NCBI RefSeq assembly: GCF_003074135.1
Contig: NZ_PPDK01000001.1
Coordinates: forward strand, 2,542,001-2,606,000
Source: Euzebya tangerina
Lineage (GTDB): Bacteria > Actinomycetota > Nitriliruptoria > Euzebyales > Euzebyaceae
Reading direction: 5' to 3'
Length of the DNA stretch: 64,000 nt
Part shown: in pieces, positions 8,967 to 16,575 of the stretch
Numbering within the stretch: the first letter of the stretch is position 1
How the letters are laid out: each line of letters begins with the position of its first letter
Position numbers and translations under genes: made by a program
The notes under the pieces: generated by a model
What the model saw: only the letters and a program-made list of their open reading frames with translations
The model's database searches: none
Told to the model about the DNA's origin: nothing

Positions 8967-9668
8967 ATGCTCGACGACAGCGATGAGCACCGTCCCTACG
9001 AGGACTATGCGGTGCGCCATGTCATGGGCAGTCTCGATGAGTCAGAGTCCGGCGCCTTCCGGTCCCACCTCCTTGACTGCTCGGAGTGCCGTGCCCGTGT
9101 TGGCGAGCTGCGTTCGATCGCCTCGGACCTGGCGGAGGTCGAGCGGACCGAACGGCTGGAGCGGGCGGCTGCGCGCGTGGAGATCAAAGAGCGCGAGTCC
9201 GAGGAGGAGGTCGCGCCGCCCGATCTCGAGGAGCCGCCGTCACGCTCCCTGCGAGCGGCGACTATCGCCGGGATCCTCTTGATCGTCGTGCTCAGCGTCT
9301 GGAACTTCGTCCTCCGGGCGCAGAACTCGGATTTGTCCACGGCGGTCTCGGCCCTCAACGGCGCCGCGGAGACGGTGAACTTCGGGGACGCCTGGACGAC
9401 CGAGGACACGGCGCTGGGGCATGAGGGGGTCGCGCGGGTGGATGATGGTCGGCTGGCCATCCTCGTTCGGGGGACCGACGACGACGCGACCTACTCCATC
9501 ACATTCTTCGATGCCGATGGGTTTCGGCTTGACCGGGACCGTGTCCGCTCGACGGGCGGACAGGTCCGCTGGTTCGTGAGCAACATGCCGGCCAGCTTCG
9601 CCCGGGCCGAGCTCTCGCTGCAGCGAGGGACCGGGGACACCGTCATCTTCCGCGCCTCGGCCAACTAG
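8967..9668 (+). CDS. Membrane-bound zinc-finger anti-sigma factor-like protein (orphan)
   Basis: The 233-residue protein has an N-terminal anti-sigma zinc-finger motif HxxxCxxC (His34, Cys38, Cys41), a coiled, charged segment to about residue 90, one membrane helix (about 93-113) and an extracytoplasmic domain of about 115 residues resembling the RskA/anti-sigma-K C-terminal domain. Such proteins hold an ECF sigma factor until regulated proteolysis releases it. No sigma factor gene is adjacent in this window, so it is an orphan. The start follows TATGCT by eleven bases and there is no Shine-Dalgarno. Confidence 0.75.
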   Translation: MLDDSDEHRPYEDYAVRHVMGSLDESESGAFRSHLLDCSECRARVGELRSIASDLAEVERTERLERAAARVEIKERESEEEVAPPDLEEPPSRSLRAATIAGILLIVVLSVWNFVLRAQNSDLSTAVSALNGAAETVNFGDAWTTEDTALGHEGVARVDDGRLAILVRGTDDDATYSITFFDADGFRLDRDRVRSTGGQVRWFVSNMPASFARAELSLQRGTGDTVIFRASAN

Positions 9669-9702
9669 GAGCGCGCCCGCTACCATCACAGCCCTCCACT
9701 GA

Positions 9703-9778
9703 GGGCGCGTAGCTCAGTGGGACGAGCGCTCCGCTCACACCGGAGAGGTCGCTGGTTCGATCCCAGCCGCGCCCACCA
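9703..9778 (+). tRNA. tRNA-Val (anticodon CAC), CCA encoded
   Basis: A full cloverleaf can be drawn. The acceptor stem 9703-9709 pairs with 9768-9774. The D arm is GCTC/GAGC. The anticodon stem CTCCG (9729-9733) pairs with CGGAG (9741-9745) around loop CTCACAC, with anticodon CAC at 9736-9738. The T arm is GCTGG-TTCGATC-CCAGC. The CCA end (9776-9778) is encoded. It reads GUG codons, which are common in this GC-rich genome. Confidence 0.95.
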
Positions 9779-9826
9779 ACGCGCTCTTCGCCATCGAGCA
9801 CCAGAGGTCCGTCGAGCACCAAGGGT

Positions 9827-10510
9827 TCAGTCCATGTCCTGGCGCGCGGCGTCTGCACGAGCGCGGAGGTCTACGATCCCCTCCTCGAAGCTGTCGTAGC
9901 GCCACAACGCCGACCCGCTGATGAACACGTTGGCCCCGGCCTTGGCTGCGCCAGCGATGGTGTCCGGACCGATGCCGCCGTCGACTTCGAGCTCGATGTC
10001 GCGGCCGCTGGCCTCGATCATGAGGCGTGCCCTGGTCACCTTCTGCTCCATCGACGAGAGGTAGCTCTGCCCGCCGAAGCCGGGGTTCACCGTCATGATG
10101 AGGATCATGTCCACCAGGTCCATGACGTCTTCGCAGTGCGAGAGCGGCGTGGCGGGGGAGAGGGCGATGCCGACACGCGAGCCCCACTCCTTGATCTGGT
10201 GATAGGTCCGGTGGGGCATCCCGAGCGTCTCCGGGTGGCAGATGATCATCTCGCAGCCGGCCTGCTTGACGTACCGCTCGAGGAGATCCTCCGGCCGGTC
10301 AGCCATGATGTGGGCCTCGAAGGGCAGGCCGACCATGCGACGGCACGCGGCGATGACGTCAGGGCCGAAGGTGATGTTCGGGACGTACGTGCCGTCCATG
10401 ACGTCCCACTGCAGCCGGTCGGCACCTGCTGCCTCCAACGCCTGGCAGTCCCGCCCCAGGTTGGCGAAGTCGGCTGAGAGGGTCGAGGGAACGATCGTGG
10501 TGGTGGTCAC
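9827..10510 (-). CDS. rpe: Ribulose-phosphate 3-epimerase
   Basis: Rpe (227 residues) interconverts ribulose-5-phosphate and xylulose-5-phosphate in the pentose phosphate pathway. Characteristic (beta/alpha)8 motifs are present: VPSTLSADFANLG, DVMDGTYVPNITFGP, EAHIMADRPE, ICHPET, MTVNPGFGGQ and EVDGGIGPDT, covering the metal-binding His/Asp residues and the phosphate grip. The start is a GTG at 10508-10510. A TAGGTT box six bases upstream lacks any Shine-Dalgarno and overlaps the stop codon of the gene upstream on the same strand. Confidence 0.95.
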   Translation of the reverse strand: MTTTTIVPSTLSADFANLGRDCQALEAAGADRLQWDVMDGTYVPNITFGPDVIAACRRMVGLPFEAHIMADRPEDLLERYVKQAGCEMIICHPETLGMPHRTYHQIKEWGSRVGIALSPATPLSHCEDVMDLVDMILIMTVNPGFGGQSYLSSMEQKVTRARLMIEASGRDIELEVDGGIGPDTIAGAAKAGANVFISGSALWRYDSFEEGIVDLRARADAARQDMD

Positions 10511-10516
10511 ACCCGA

Positions 10517-10522
10517 AACCTA
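10517..10522 (-). promoter_or_regulatory. Putative -10 box of rpe, overlapping the preceding stop codon
   Basis: On the minus strand TAGGTT ends six bases before the rpe GTG. Its first three bases are the TAG stop codon of the repaired methyltransferase frame. TTGAGC lies 14 bases further upstream. Confidence 0.4.
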
Positions 10523-11165
10523 GCCCAGGTGCACGTGCTCAAACGGTAGGTGGGCAGGCCGATGCCGGCGGTTGAGTGCGACGACGTAGTCGCCGTCGTC
10601 GTAGAACTCGCCCTCCCAGGTCGCCCATCTGGCGACCGGCTCGAGTCCGGCCCTCTGCACAGGCCGCGTCGTAGGTCGCGAGAGCCAGAGGCGTCCCTCC
10701 TGGCCCACCCTCCAGGCTCCACCCGGCGAGGAGGTGGCCGCCGGGAACGAGGTGGGCCGCCAGCCGCGCGAGGGCGGAATCCAGCGTCCCCGGGGTCAGG
10801 AAGACCATGACGTTCCCCGCAGCGACGACCACGTCGACGGTGCGCCCCAGATCCAGCTCGGCCAGGTCGCCCTGCACCCACTCGACGGTCGGGGCCTCCC
10901 GTCGCGCAACGGTGAGCATGGACGGATCGAGGTCGACGCCGATGACGTCCACACCTCGTCGGCTGAGCTCCGCGCCGACCCTGCCCGTCCCGCAGCCGGC
11001 GTCGAGGACCGTGGATGGCGCCAGGGTCATCACGAGGTTGGCCTCGCCGTGGGGGCTGCGTCCCTCCGCAGCTGTTGCGTTCTGCGCGTCCGACACGCGC
11101 CGGTGGTAGTCCTCGCCGTCGGAGCCGGCTGCGAGCCAGGGGTTGGGGTCATCACCACTGGTCAT
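10520..11165 (-). pseudogene. Class I SAM-dependent methyltransferase with an apparent +1 frameshift
   Basis: The N-terminal frame from ATG 11165 carries a clear SAM-binding fold: VLDAGCGTGRVG (motif I), an acidic VDLDPSML strand end and QGDLAELDL, then VVAAGNVMVFL. After about residue 170 the frame turns into Arg/Pro-rich sequence and ends at 10539. The familiar C-terminus (AGLEPVARWATWEGEF, then GGDYVV-type and NRRH) continues in another frame to a stop at 10520. Removing one base from the CCC at 10651-10653 (GGG on the coding strand) joins them into about 214 residues. Either the gene is inactivated or this is a base-call error. It lies 46 bases downstream of the thiolase. Confidence 0.8.
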
Positions 11166-11211
11166 GATCCCGACGACCGAATTGCGGAGGGCCGCGAGGG
11201 CGATCGCAGTC

Positions 11212-12417
11212 TCAGCTGAGGCGCTCGACGATGATGGCCATGCCTTGGCCCCCACCGACACACATGGTCTCCAAGCCGATCGTCTTGTCGGCCGTCCGCA
11301 GTCCGTTGAGCAGCGTGTTCATGATCCGGGCGCCGGTCATGCCGAAGGGGTGCCCGACGGCGATGGAGCCGCCGTTGACGTTCAGCTTGTCCCACTCGAT
11401 GCCGAGCTCGTCGGCTGAGGGGATGACCTGGGCGGCGAAGGCCTCGTTGATCTCGACCAGGTCGATGTCGTCGATCGTCATCCCTGCTCGGCTGAGCGCC
11501 TGCTTGGACGCGTCGACCGGTCCGAGCCCCATGATCTCCGGGTTCAGGGCGGTGACGCCGGTCGCGATGATCCGGGCGAGGGGTTCGATGTCGAGCTCGG
11601 CCGCCCGGCGGTCGGACATGATGACGGTGGCGGCGGCGCCGTCGTTGAGCGGGCACGCGTTGCCGGCCGTGATACGACCATCGGGACGGAAGACGGGCTT
11701 CAGCTCGGCCAGCTTCTCCACCGTCGTTCCAGGCCGGGGGCCGTCGTCGGCGGTCATCGTGCTGCCGTCGGGCAGCTCCACCGGGGTGATCTCGTTATCC
11801 CAGAAGCCGCTCTTCTGGCCGGCCACCGCGCGCTGCTGGGAGAGCGCTGCGAACTCGTCCATCCGCTCGCGCGTGATGCCCTTGGCGAGGGCGACGTTCT
11901 CGGCCGTCTGGCCCATGGGGATGTAGATGTCGGGCAGGCCCTCAGGCTCGGTCCACTCGGTTGCCCCCGTCTCGGCAACCTTGGCGGTCCGTGCCTCCGC
12001 CTCGGCGAACTTGGGGTTGTGGGGCCCGCCGTCTGAGGTGCCGTTGCCGAACCGGCTGACGGTCTCGACGCCGGCTGCGACGAACACGTCGCCCTCGCCG
12101 GCCTTGATCGCATGTGCGGCCATCCGCATGGTCTGGACCGACGAGGCACAGTAGCGGGTGATCGTGGTGCCAGGGACGTCGTCCCACCCGAGCAGGACGG
12201 ACACGACCCGGCCCATGTTGTTGCCGGACTCGCCGCCGGGCAGGCCGCAGCCGAGCATCAGGTCCTCGACGTCGGACGGGTCGAGCTGGGGGACCTTGTC
12301 CATCGCTGCCTGGACCGCGATGGCCGCAAGGTCATCGGGGCGGAAGTCCACGAGCGAGCCCTTGGCGGCCCGTCCGATCGGTGTACGCGCGGCGGCGACG
12401 ATGACGGGCTCGGACAT
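11212..12417 (-). CDS. Acetyl-CoA C-acyltransferase (thiolase II family)
   Basis: A 401-residue thiolase, starting at an ATG preceded by GAGGAG. It carries the nucleophilic Cys in RYCASSVQTMRMA, the NEAFAAQ motif, the catalytic His in GGSIAVGHPFGMTGAR and the second catalytic Cys in CVGGGQGMA. Degradative thiolases cleave 3-ketoacyl-CoA in beta-oxidation; biosynthetic ones condense acetyl-CoA. The sequence resembles the FadA-type actinobacterial group, but chain-length preference is not readable. No hydratase or dehydrogenase partner is adjacent. A longer frame to 12525 would add 36 residues with no thiolase character. Confidence 0.93.
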   Translation of the reverse strand: MSEPVIVAAARTPIGRAAKGSLVDFRPDDLAAIAVQAAMDKVPQLDPSDVEDLMLGCGLPGGESGNNMGRVVSVLLGWDDVPGTTITRYCASSVQTMRMAAHAIKAGEGDVFVAAGVETVSRFGNGTSDGGPHNPKFAEAEARTAKVAETGATEWTEPEGLPDIYIPMGQTAENVALAKGITRERMDEFAALSQQRAVAGQKSGFWDNEITPVELPDGSTMTADDGPRPGTTVEKLAELKPVFRPDGRITAGNACPLNDGAAATVIMSDRRAAELDIEPLARIIATGVTALNPEIMGLGPVDASKQALSRAGMTIDDIDLVEINEAFAAQVIPSADELGIEWDKLNVNGGSIAVGHPFGMTGARIMNTLLNGLRTADKTIGLETMCVGGGQGMAIIVERLS

Positions 12418-12551
12418 GAGGGCTCCTCTGTGGGCGACGTGGGACGGGCATGGCGTGGGTCGGGCGTGCCGGAGGGCGCCAGCGTGCCGGACCGATGCGC
12501 CGACCGCAATGTGCCAGGCGCGCACGGCGGGGGCGCGAAGCCGACGCCATC

Positions 12552-12773
12552 ATGGATGGGGTGCCGAGCTTCGAGACCCTGACCACGCTGCCCAGCGTGT
12601 ACGCCGCGATCGTGAAGGGTGCGCTCGAGGCCGAGGGCGTCACCGTGATCCTGGACGGTGGTGGCTTCGAAGCCATCTATCCCACGCGCATCGGCTCCAC
12701 CGGGACCCGTCTCATGGTGCCGCAGGAGGAGTTGGAGCGGGCCAGGACCCTCCTCGCCGAATTCGACAAGTAG
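12552..12773 (+). CDS. DUF2007 domain protein (putative signal-transducing protein family)
   Basis: This small 73-residue protein is a single compact domain: a helix-rich VYAAIVKGALEAEGVTVIL half followed by LMVPQEELERARTLLAE. That is the pattern of the DUF2007 family of small alpha/beta proteins, whose function is unknown. The ATG at 12552 is chosen because the upstream extension is only Arg/Gly-rich and overlaps the thiolase promoter region; GTG at 12561 is a possible alternative. It is divergent from the thiolase and convergent with the ggt gene. Confidence 0.7.
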   Translation: MDGVPSFETLTTLPSVYAAIVKGALEAEGVTVILDGGGFEAIYPTRIGSTGTRLMVPQEELERARTLLAEFDK

Positions 12774-12808
12774 ACGTCGACGAGGAGGTCCGGGCCCGCC
12801 TGCTCAGC

Positions 12809-15640
12809 TCACTCCTGCGGGGTCACCGCATCGGCGATGTCATTGGCCACATCGGCCGAGATGAGGTTCTCATCACCCAGGATGGTGACCGACGGGTACT
12901 CCGTCAGACCGAGGCTCGATATGTAGTCGGTCGTCTCGACCGGGGTGTTGTCGGTCCGCACCCCGAGGATCGGGGCATCGAGCAGGGCGGCCAGTGGAGC
13001 ACCGGCCAGCGCGACCGGCCAGGCGTCGTCGCCCTCGAGGTCGGCGAAGAGGAAGTCCTCGCCCGATGCCGGAACGGCGGGCCAGAGCCCGGCTGCGATG
13101 GCTGCCGCGGTGCTCATGCGGTTCCCACCGGCGACCCGTTCGGACTCGCCGATCTCGGTCTCGTTCGCCGTGTCGACCGCGTCCACCCCGCCGACGATGA
13201 CCACTTGGGTGTCGGCGTTGGTATCACGCTGCCCGCTGATGAACCGCTCTGCGGCCGGGTGCAGCCCACCGGGTGCGGTCAGCACGATCGGAGTTCCGGT
13301 CGCGCTCGAGAAGCCGCCGGAGGTGATGGCGTCCACCCAGTCAAGGCCGTCAGCCACGATGACGACGTCGGACAGCATCGTGTCCGATGGGGTGTCGGTG
13401 TCCGTACCCGTGTCCGTCCCGGTGTCCATCATCATCGAGCGGGCATCCAGTGCCTCCGCCGAGACCATCTCGGCCGTCTCGAACCGCGTGGTCCCGGCGA
13501 TCCGTTCCGTCGCACCGGGCACGGCTGCCTCGGCGGCGACGCTCACGGCGTTGGGTCCGCCCAGCACGTAGACGATCCCGTCATCGCGCAGGGCCCGCTC
13601 GATCTCGGTCTCGGTCTCGCTGTCCAGTTCGGCATCCGGTCCGCCAGCGGTGAACAGGATGCAGTCGACCGGCAGCGCCGAGCCGGTCAGCGCGTCGGCG
13701 AAGACGTCGTCCCGGGCCAACGCCAGGCTGTCAGCCTCCCCGTCCTCGACGAGTTCCTGGCAGATCTCGATGGCGGTGGTCACGGGCTGTCCGTCTCCGC
13801 CATCGATGCGGTTGACGCCCTGGACGCCCAACTCGGGCTCCTGGCCGCCGACGGCACCATCTCGACGGAGGTCGGCCCCGCCGATCAGCCCGTCGTCGGT
13901 GATCTGGATGATGGACAGTCCACTGGTCTGCTCCGTCACGCTCACCGTGTGGCCACGAGCTTCGAGGTCCTCGGTCAGCCCATCGACGTCGTACTCCTGG
14001 ATGATGCCGGGTAGCGGTGCCTCCAGGTCCGTCGTGCTGCCGTTGCGGTTCATGTAGTGCGGGACCTGGATGGCCTGCTGCGGGTCGAGGTCGAAGTCCA
14101 GCATGTTGATGATGGACTGAGCCGTGTAGCCGATGATGCGCGAGCCGCCGGGTGAGCCGGTCACGATCTCGGGCGTTCCGTCAGCACCGAGGACGATCGT
14201 CGGGGACATGGAGGACCGCGGTCGCTTGCCGGGCTGGACGCGGTTGGCGATCGGGTCTCCCTCGTCGTCCTCGAAGTCGAAGGAGAAGTCGGTCAGCTCG
14301 TTGTTCAGCAGGAAGCCGCCGCTCTCGACCATGACGCCGTTCCCGAAGGAGCTCTCGATGGTCGTCGTCACGGACAGGGCGTTGCCGAAGCGGTCCACGA
14401 TCGAGACGTGGCTGGTGCCACCCTCGGTGTCCTCCGCCTGCGGCGCGCTCGGGTCGAACTCGCCTGGTGGCGTGCCGGGCTCGGCACCGGCGGAGATGTC
14501 GTCCTCGCCGATCAGCTCGGACCGCTCGGCCAAATAGTCCTCGTCCAACATGCCCTCAACCGGCACCGTGACGAAGTCGGTGTCGCCGACGTAGAGGTTG
14601 CGGTCGGCGAAGGCCAAGCGCATGGCCTGGGTGTAGTTGTGAACGGTCAGCTCATCCAGCGGGCCGTCACCAAGCTCCACGTTGGCGAGGATCCCGAGGA
14701 TCTGGCCGACCGCGAGTGCGCCGGAGGACGGCGGACCCATGCCGCACACCTGTCGGCCGCGGTACTCCTGGCACACGGGCTCGCGCTCGATGACCTCGTA
14801 GGCGGCCAAGTCGTCGGTCGTCATGTCGCCGGGGATGTTGAGGTCACCGGTGACCGCGTCGGCGATGTCGGTCGCGAGGTCCCCGGTGTAGAACGCGGCG
14901 GCTCCGTCGGTGGCCAACAGGTCCATCAGGCTCGCGTAGGCCGCATTGGTGATGCTCGTGCCCGCGGGCTTTGCGGCGCAGTCGGTGACGGTCTCGGTGC
15001 CCGAGTCGACCTCGAACTCCTCCACGAAGTAGTCATAGGCGACCGGGTCGCGGAAGAAGAGTCGATCCTCGCACTTCTCCGCGCCGTCCACGAACGCGCT
15101 CAGTCCCAGCAGGAAGTTGACCTGGTCTGCTGTCCGGCCGGTGATCTCGAACCCGCCGGCGGCCAGGTCGCGGGCTGGGCCGAAGAGCGTGGACCACGAC
15201 AGGCGACCGTGGTTGGCATGCAGCGCCTCCATCAGCGCCGGCGTTCCGGGGACGCCCACGGACAGGCCGCTCTGCCACGCCTCGAGGAAGCCGAGACCGT
15301 CGAAGCGGTCCTCCGTCGCCGCTGCTGGCGTGGTCTCGCGCGCGTCGTAGGTGGTCGTCTCACCTGAGTCGGCGTCGTAGTACACGGCGAAGGCGCCACC
15401 GCCGATGCCGCTGGACTGCGGCTCCACCAGTCCCAGGACAGTCTGGACGGCGACGAACGCGTCGGCCACCGTGCCGCCGCTGTTGAGCACCAGCTCGCCC
15501 GCGGCCGTGGCCAGCGGGTTGGCCGTCACCACCATCTGCTGGTCGGTCTCAACCGCCTCGGCAAGATCCTGTGCGAACGCGGGTGTGGTGGTCAGGCCTG
15601 CGGCCAGGACCAGCACGAGCGCGAAGATCAATCGTCTCAT
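12809..15640 (-). CDS. Secreted gamma-glutamyltransferase fused to three cell-wall-binding repeats (CWB2)
   Basis: The 943-residue precursor starts with a signal peptide (about 1-23, cleavage near AFAQ). Residues about 30-600 form an Ntn-hydrolase gamma-glutamyltranspeptidase: SSGIGGGAF near the start and the autocleavage/nucleophile Thr409 in EGGTSHVSIVD. Such enzymes cleave glutathione and other gamma-glutamyl amides outside the membrane. From about 625 onward three CWB2 (PF04122-type) repeats follow, marked by LARDDVFADALTG, YVLGGPNAVS, RFETAEMVS, VVIVGGVDAV and RMSTAAAIAAGL. These repeats should tether the enzyme to a wall polymer. An acidic DTGTDT insertion interrupts the second repeat. 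ATG has GAGGAG upstream, partly buried in a hairpin. Confidence 0.9.
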   Translation of the reverse strand: MRRLIFALVLVLAAGLTTTPAFAQDLAEAVETDQQMVVTANPLATAAGELVLNSGGTVADAFVAVQTVLGLVEPQSSGIGGGAFAVYYDADSGETTTYDARETTPAAATEDRFDGLGFLEAWQSGLSVGVPGTPALMEALHANHGRLSWSTLFGPARDLAAGGFEITGRTADQVNFLLGLSAFVDGAEKCEDRLFFRDPVAYDYFVEEFEVDSGTETVTDCAAKPAGTSITNAAYASLMDLLATDGAAAFYTGDLATDIADAVTGDLNIPGDMTTDDLAAYEVIEREPVCQEYRGRQVCGMGPPSSGALAVGQILGILANVELGDGPLDELTVHNYTQAMRLAFADRNLYVGDTDFVTVPVEGMLDEDYLAERSELIGEDDISAGAEPGTPPGEFDPSAPQAEDTEGGTSHVSIVDRFGNALSVTTTIESSFGNGVMVESGGFLLNNELTDFSFDFEDDEGDPIANRVQPGKRPRSSMSPTIVLGADGTPEIVTGSPGGSRIIGYTAQSIINMLDFDLDPQQAIQVPHYMNRNGSTTDLEAPLPGIIQEYDVDGLTEDLEARGHTVSVTEQTSGLSIIQITDDGLIGGADLRRDGAVGGQEPELGVQGVNRIDGGDGQPVTTAIEICQELVEDGEADSLALARDDVFADALTGSALPVDCILFTAGGPDAELDSETETEIERALRDDGIVYVLGGPNAVSVAAEAAVPGATERIAGTTRFETAEMVSAEALDARSMMMDTGTDTGTDTDTPSDTMLSDVVIVADGLDWVDAITSGGFSSATGTPIVLTAPGGLHPAAERFISGQRDTNADTQVVIVGGVDAVDTANETEIGESERVAGGNRMSTAAAIAAGLWPAVPASGEDFLFADLEGDDAWPVALAGAPLAALLDAPILGVRTDNTPVETTDYISSLGLTEYPSVTILGDENLISADVANDIADAVTPQE

Positions 15641-15651
15641 GGTGAATCTCT

Positions 15652-15687
15652 CCTCATCGGGCGGTGGCCGCGGGCGGGCCGATGAGG
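15652..15687 (-). promoter_or_regulatory. Hairpin overlapping the ggt ribosome binding site
   Basis: A nine-base inverted repeat (15652-15660 with 15679-15687, loop of 18 bases containing its own GCGG/CCGC stem) lies 11 bases upstream of the ggt ATG. On the mRNA its 3' arm ends in GAUGAGG, so it covers the first part of the GAGGAG Shine-Dalgarno. It could limit ggt translation until melted or bound. Confidence 0.5.
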
Positions 15688-15723
15688 TGTCATACCACGA
15701 ATGGGTGGGCCGGCGACGGCGAA

Positions 15724-16065
15724 CTACTCGAAGGAAGTACCGTCTTCGTTAATGGTCCACGTGCGCTCCCCGCACGCTTCGTCCACGGCAAGGACGGCGA
15801 CAATCAGATCGTCGGCGTCGTAGGCCTCGAATCTGCAAGGTGAGACGTCGATCATGCGGGGGAAGTCCAGCGAACTTCGACCCCGTATCAGGATTGGTTC
15901 AACGGCTGGTTCGTGGCCGATCGGATGAACGGTGAGGTCCTCGGGGGTGCTGTTGATGACCCACATGCTGTCGGCTGGACACGAACTGAGGCCGAGGGTG
16001 AGCACGAGCAGGAGGCCGGGGAGTGCCAGCCTGCGGGTCAGTCGCGATGCTCGGCCCGTCACCAT
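15724..16065 (-). CDS. Small lipoprotein, duplicate copy A
   Basis: A 113-residue protein with a signal peptide and lipobox (GLSSC), then a mature domain of about 85 residues containing WVINSTPEDL, VSPCRFEAYD and EACGERTWTINEDG. Two further Cys residues probably form a disulfide. It is about three quarters identical to the neighbouring copy B and of equal length. I recognise no named family. It arose by a 440-bp tandem duplication and lies downstream of copy B on the same strand. Confidence 0.75.
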   Translation of the reverse strand: MVTGRASRLTRRLALPGLLLVLTLGLSSCPADSMWVINSTPEDLTVHPIGHEPAVEPILIRGRSSLDFPRMIDVSPCRFEAYDADDLIVAVLAVDEACGERTWTINEDGTSFE

Positions 16066-16134
16066 CGGGGCATCCGAAGCGGCACCAACCGACCTGCAGT
16101 TCGCGGATTCGCTGGGCGTGGTTCTGGGCGTTCA
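15728..16134 (-). repeat. Tandem duplication unit, copy A (period 440 bp)
   Basis: This block aligns base for base with 16168-16575 at an offset of 440, apart from substitutions and a single-base deletion (five G become four at about 16067-16070). It contains lipoprotein copy A and a fossil of the 3' end of the large metallopeptidase gene. Confidence 0.85.
16059..16134 (-). pseudogene. Fossil 3' end of the metallopeptidase gene
   Basis: About 76 bases repeat the last codons of the gene at 16499-19459: NAQNH, then QRIR, LQVGWCRFGCP. A one-base deletion shifts the terminal codons. It has no upstream coding part, so it is a by-product of the tandem duplication that copied the adjacent lipoprotein gene. 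Confidence 0.8.
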
Positions 16135-16163
16135 GTGCGATGGTGCGTCAAGATCGGCTGGGG

Positions 16164-16505
16164 TCATTCGAAGGTGCTGCCGTCTTCGTTGATGGTCCAC
16201 GTGCGCTCCCCGCACGCCTCGTCCACATCCAGCACGGCGACGATCAGGTCGTCAGAATCGTAGGCCTCGAATCTGCAGGGCGAGACACCTGTCATTCCCG
16301 GGAAACGGGCGGAACTCCGAGCACGCATGAACCGAGGTTGCGCCGTCGGACTTTGCCCGATGCCCTGAACAACGAGATCTTCGGATGTTGAGTTGATGAC
16401 CCACAGGCCGTCGGCAGGACATGAGCTGAGGCCGAGGGTGAGTATGAGCAGGAGGCCTGGGAGTGCCGACCTTCGGGTCAGTCCCGATGCTCGGCCTGTC
16501 ACCAT
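16164..16505 (-). CDS. Small lipoprotein, duplicate copy B
   Basis: A 113-residue lipoprotein with the same signal peptide and GLSSC lipobox as copy A. The C-terminal half (CRFEAYDSDDLIVAVL, then EACGERTWTINEDG) is nearly identical, while the segment between residues 40 and 75 has diverged most. The ATG at 16503-16505 lies inside the stop region of the metallopeptidase gene (seven-base overlap), so the two are coupled. This arrangement marks copy B as the ancestral position. Its function is unknown; the coupling suggests a partner of the secreted protein. Confidence 0.78.
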   Translation of the reverse strand: MVTGRASGLTRRSALPGLLLILTLGLSSCPADGLWVINSTSEDLVVQGIGQSPTAQPRFMRARSSARFPGMTGVSPCRFEAYDSDDLIVAVLDVDEACGERTWTINEDGSTFE

Positions 16506-16575
16506 CGGGGGCATCCGAAGCGGCACCAGCCGACCTGCAGTCCGCGGATTCGCTGGGTGTGGTTCTGGGCGTTCA
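16168..16575 (-). repeat. Tandem duplication unit, copy B (ancestral position)
   Basis: The second unit of the 440-bp-period duplication, covering lipoprotein copy B and the last 77 bases of the metallopeptidase gene. Confidence 0.85.

Noticed and set aside
9786-9823. Short direct repeat (TCGAGCACCA twice) after tRNA-Val, considered as an integration attachment site
   Set aside because: It does not repeat the tRNA 3' end and no integrase or element boundary is nearby.
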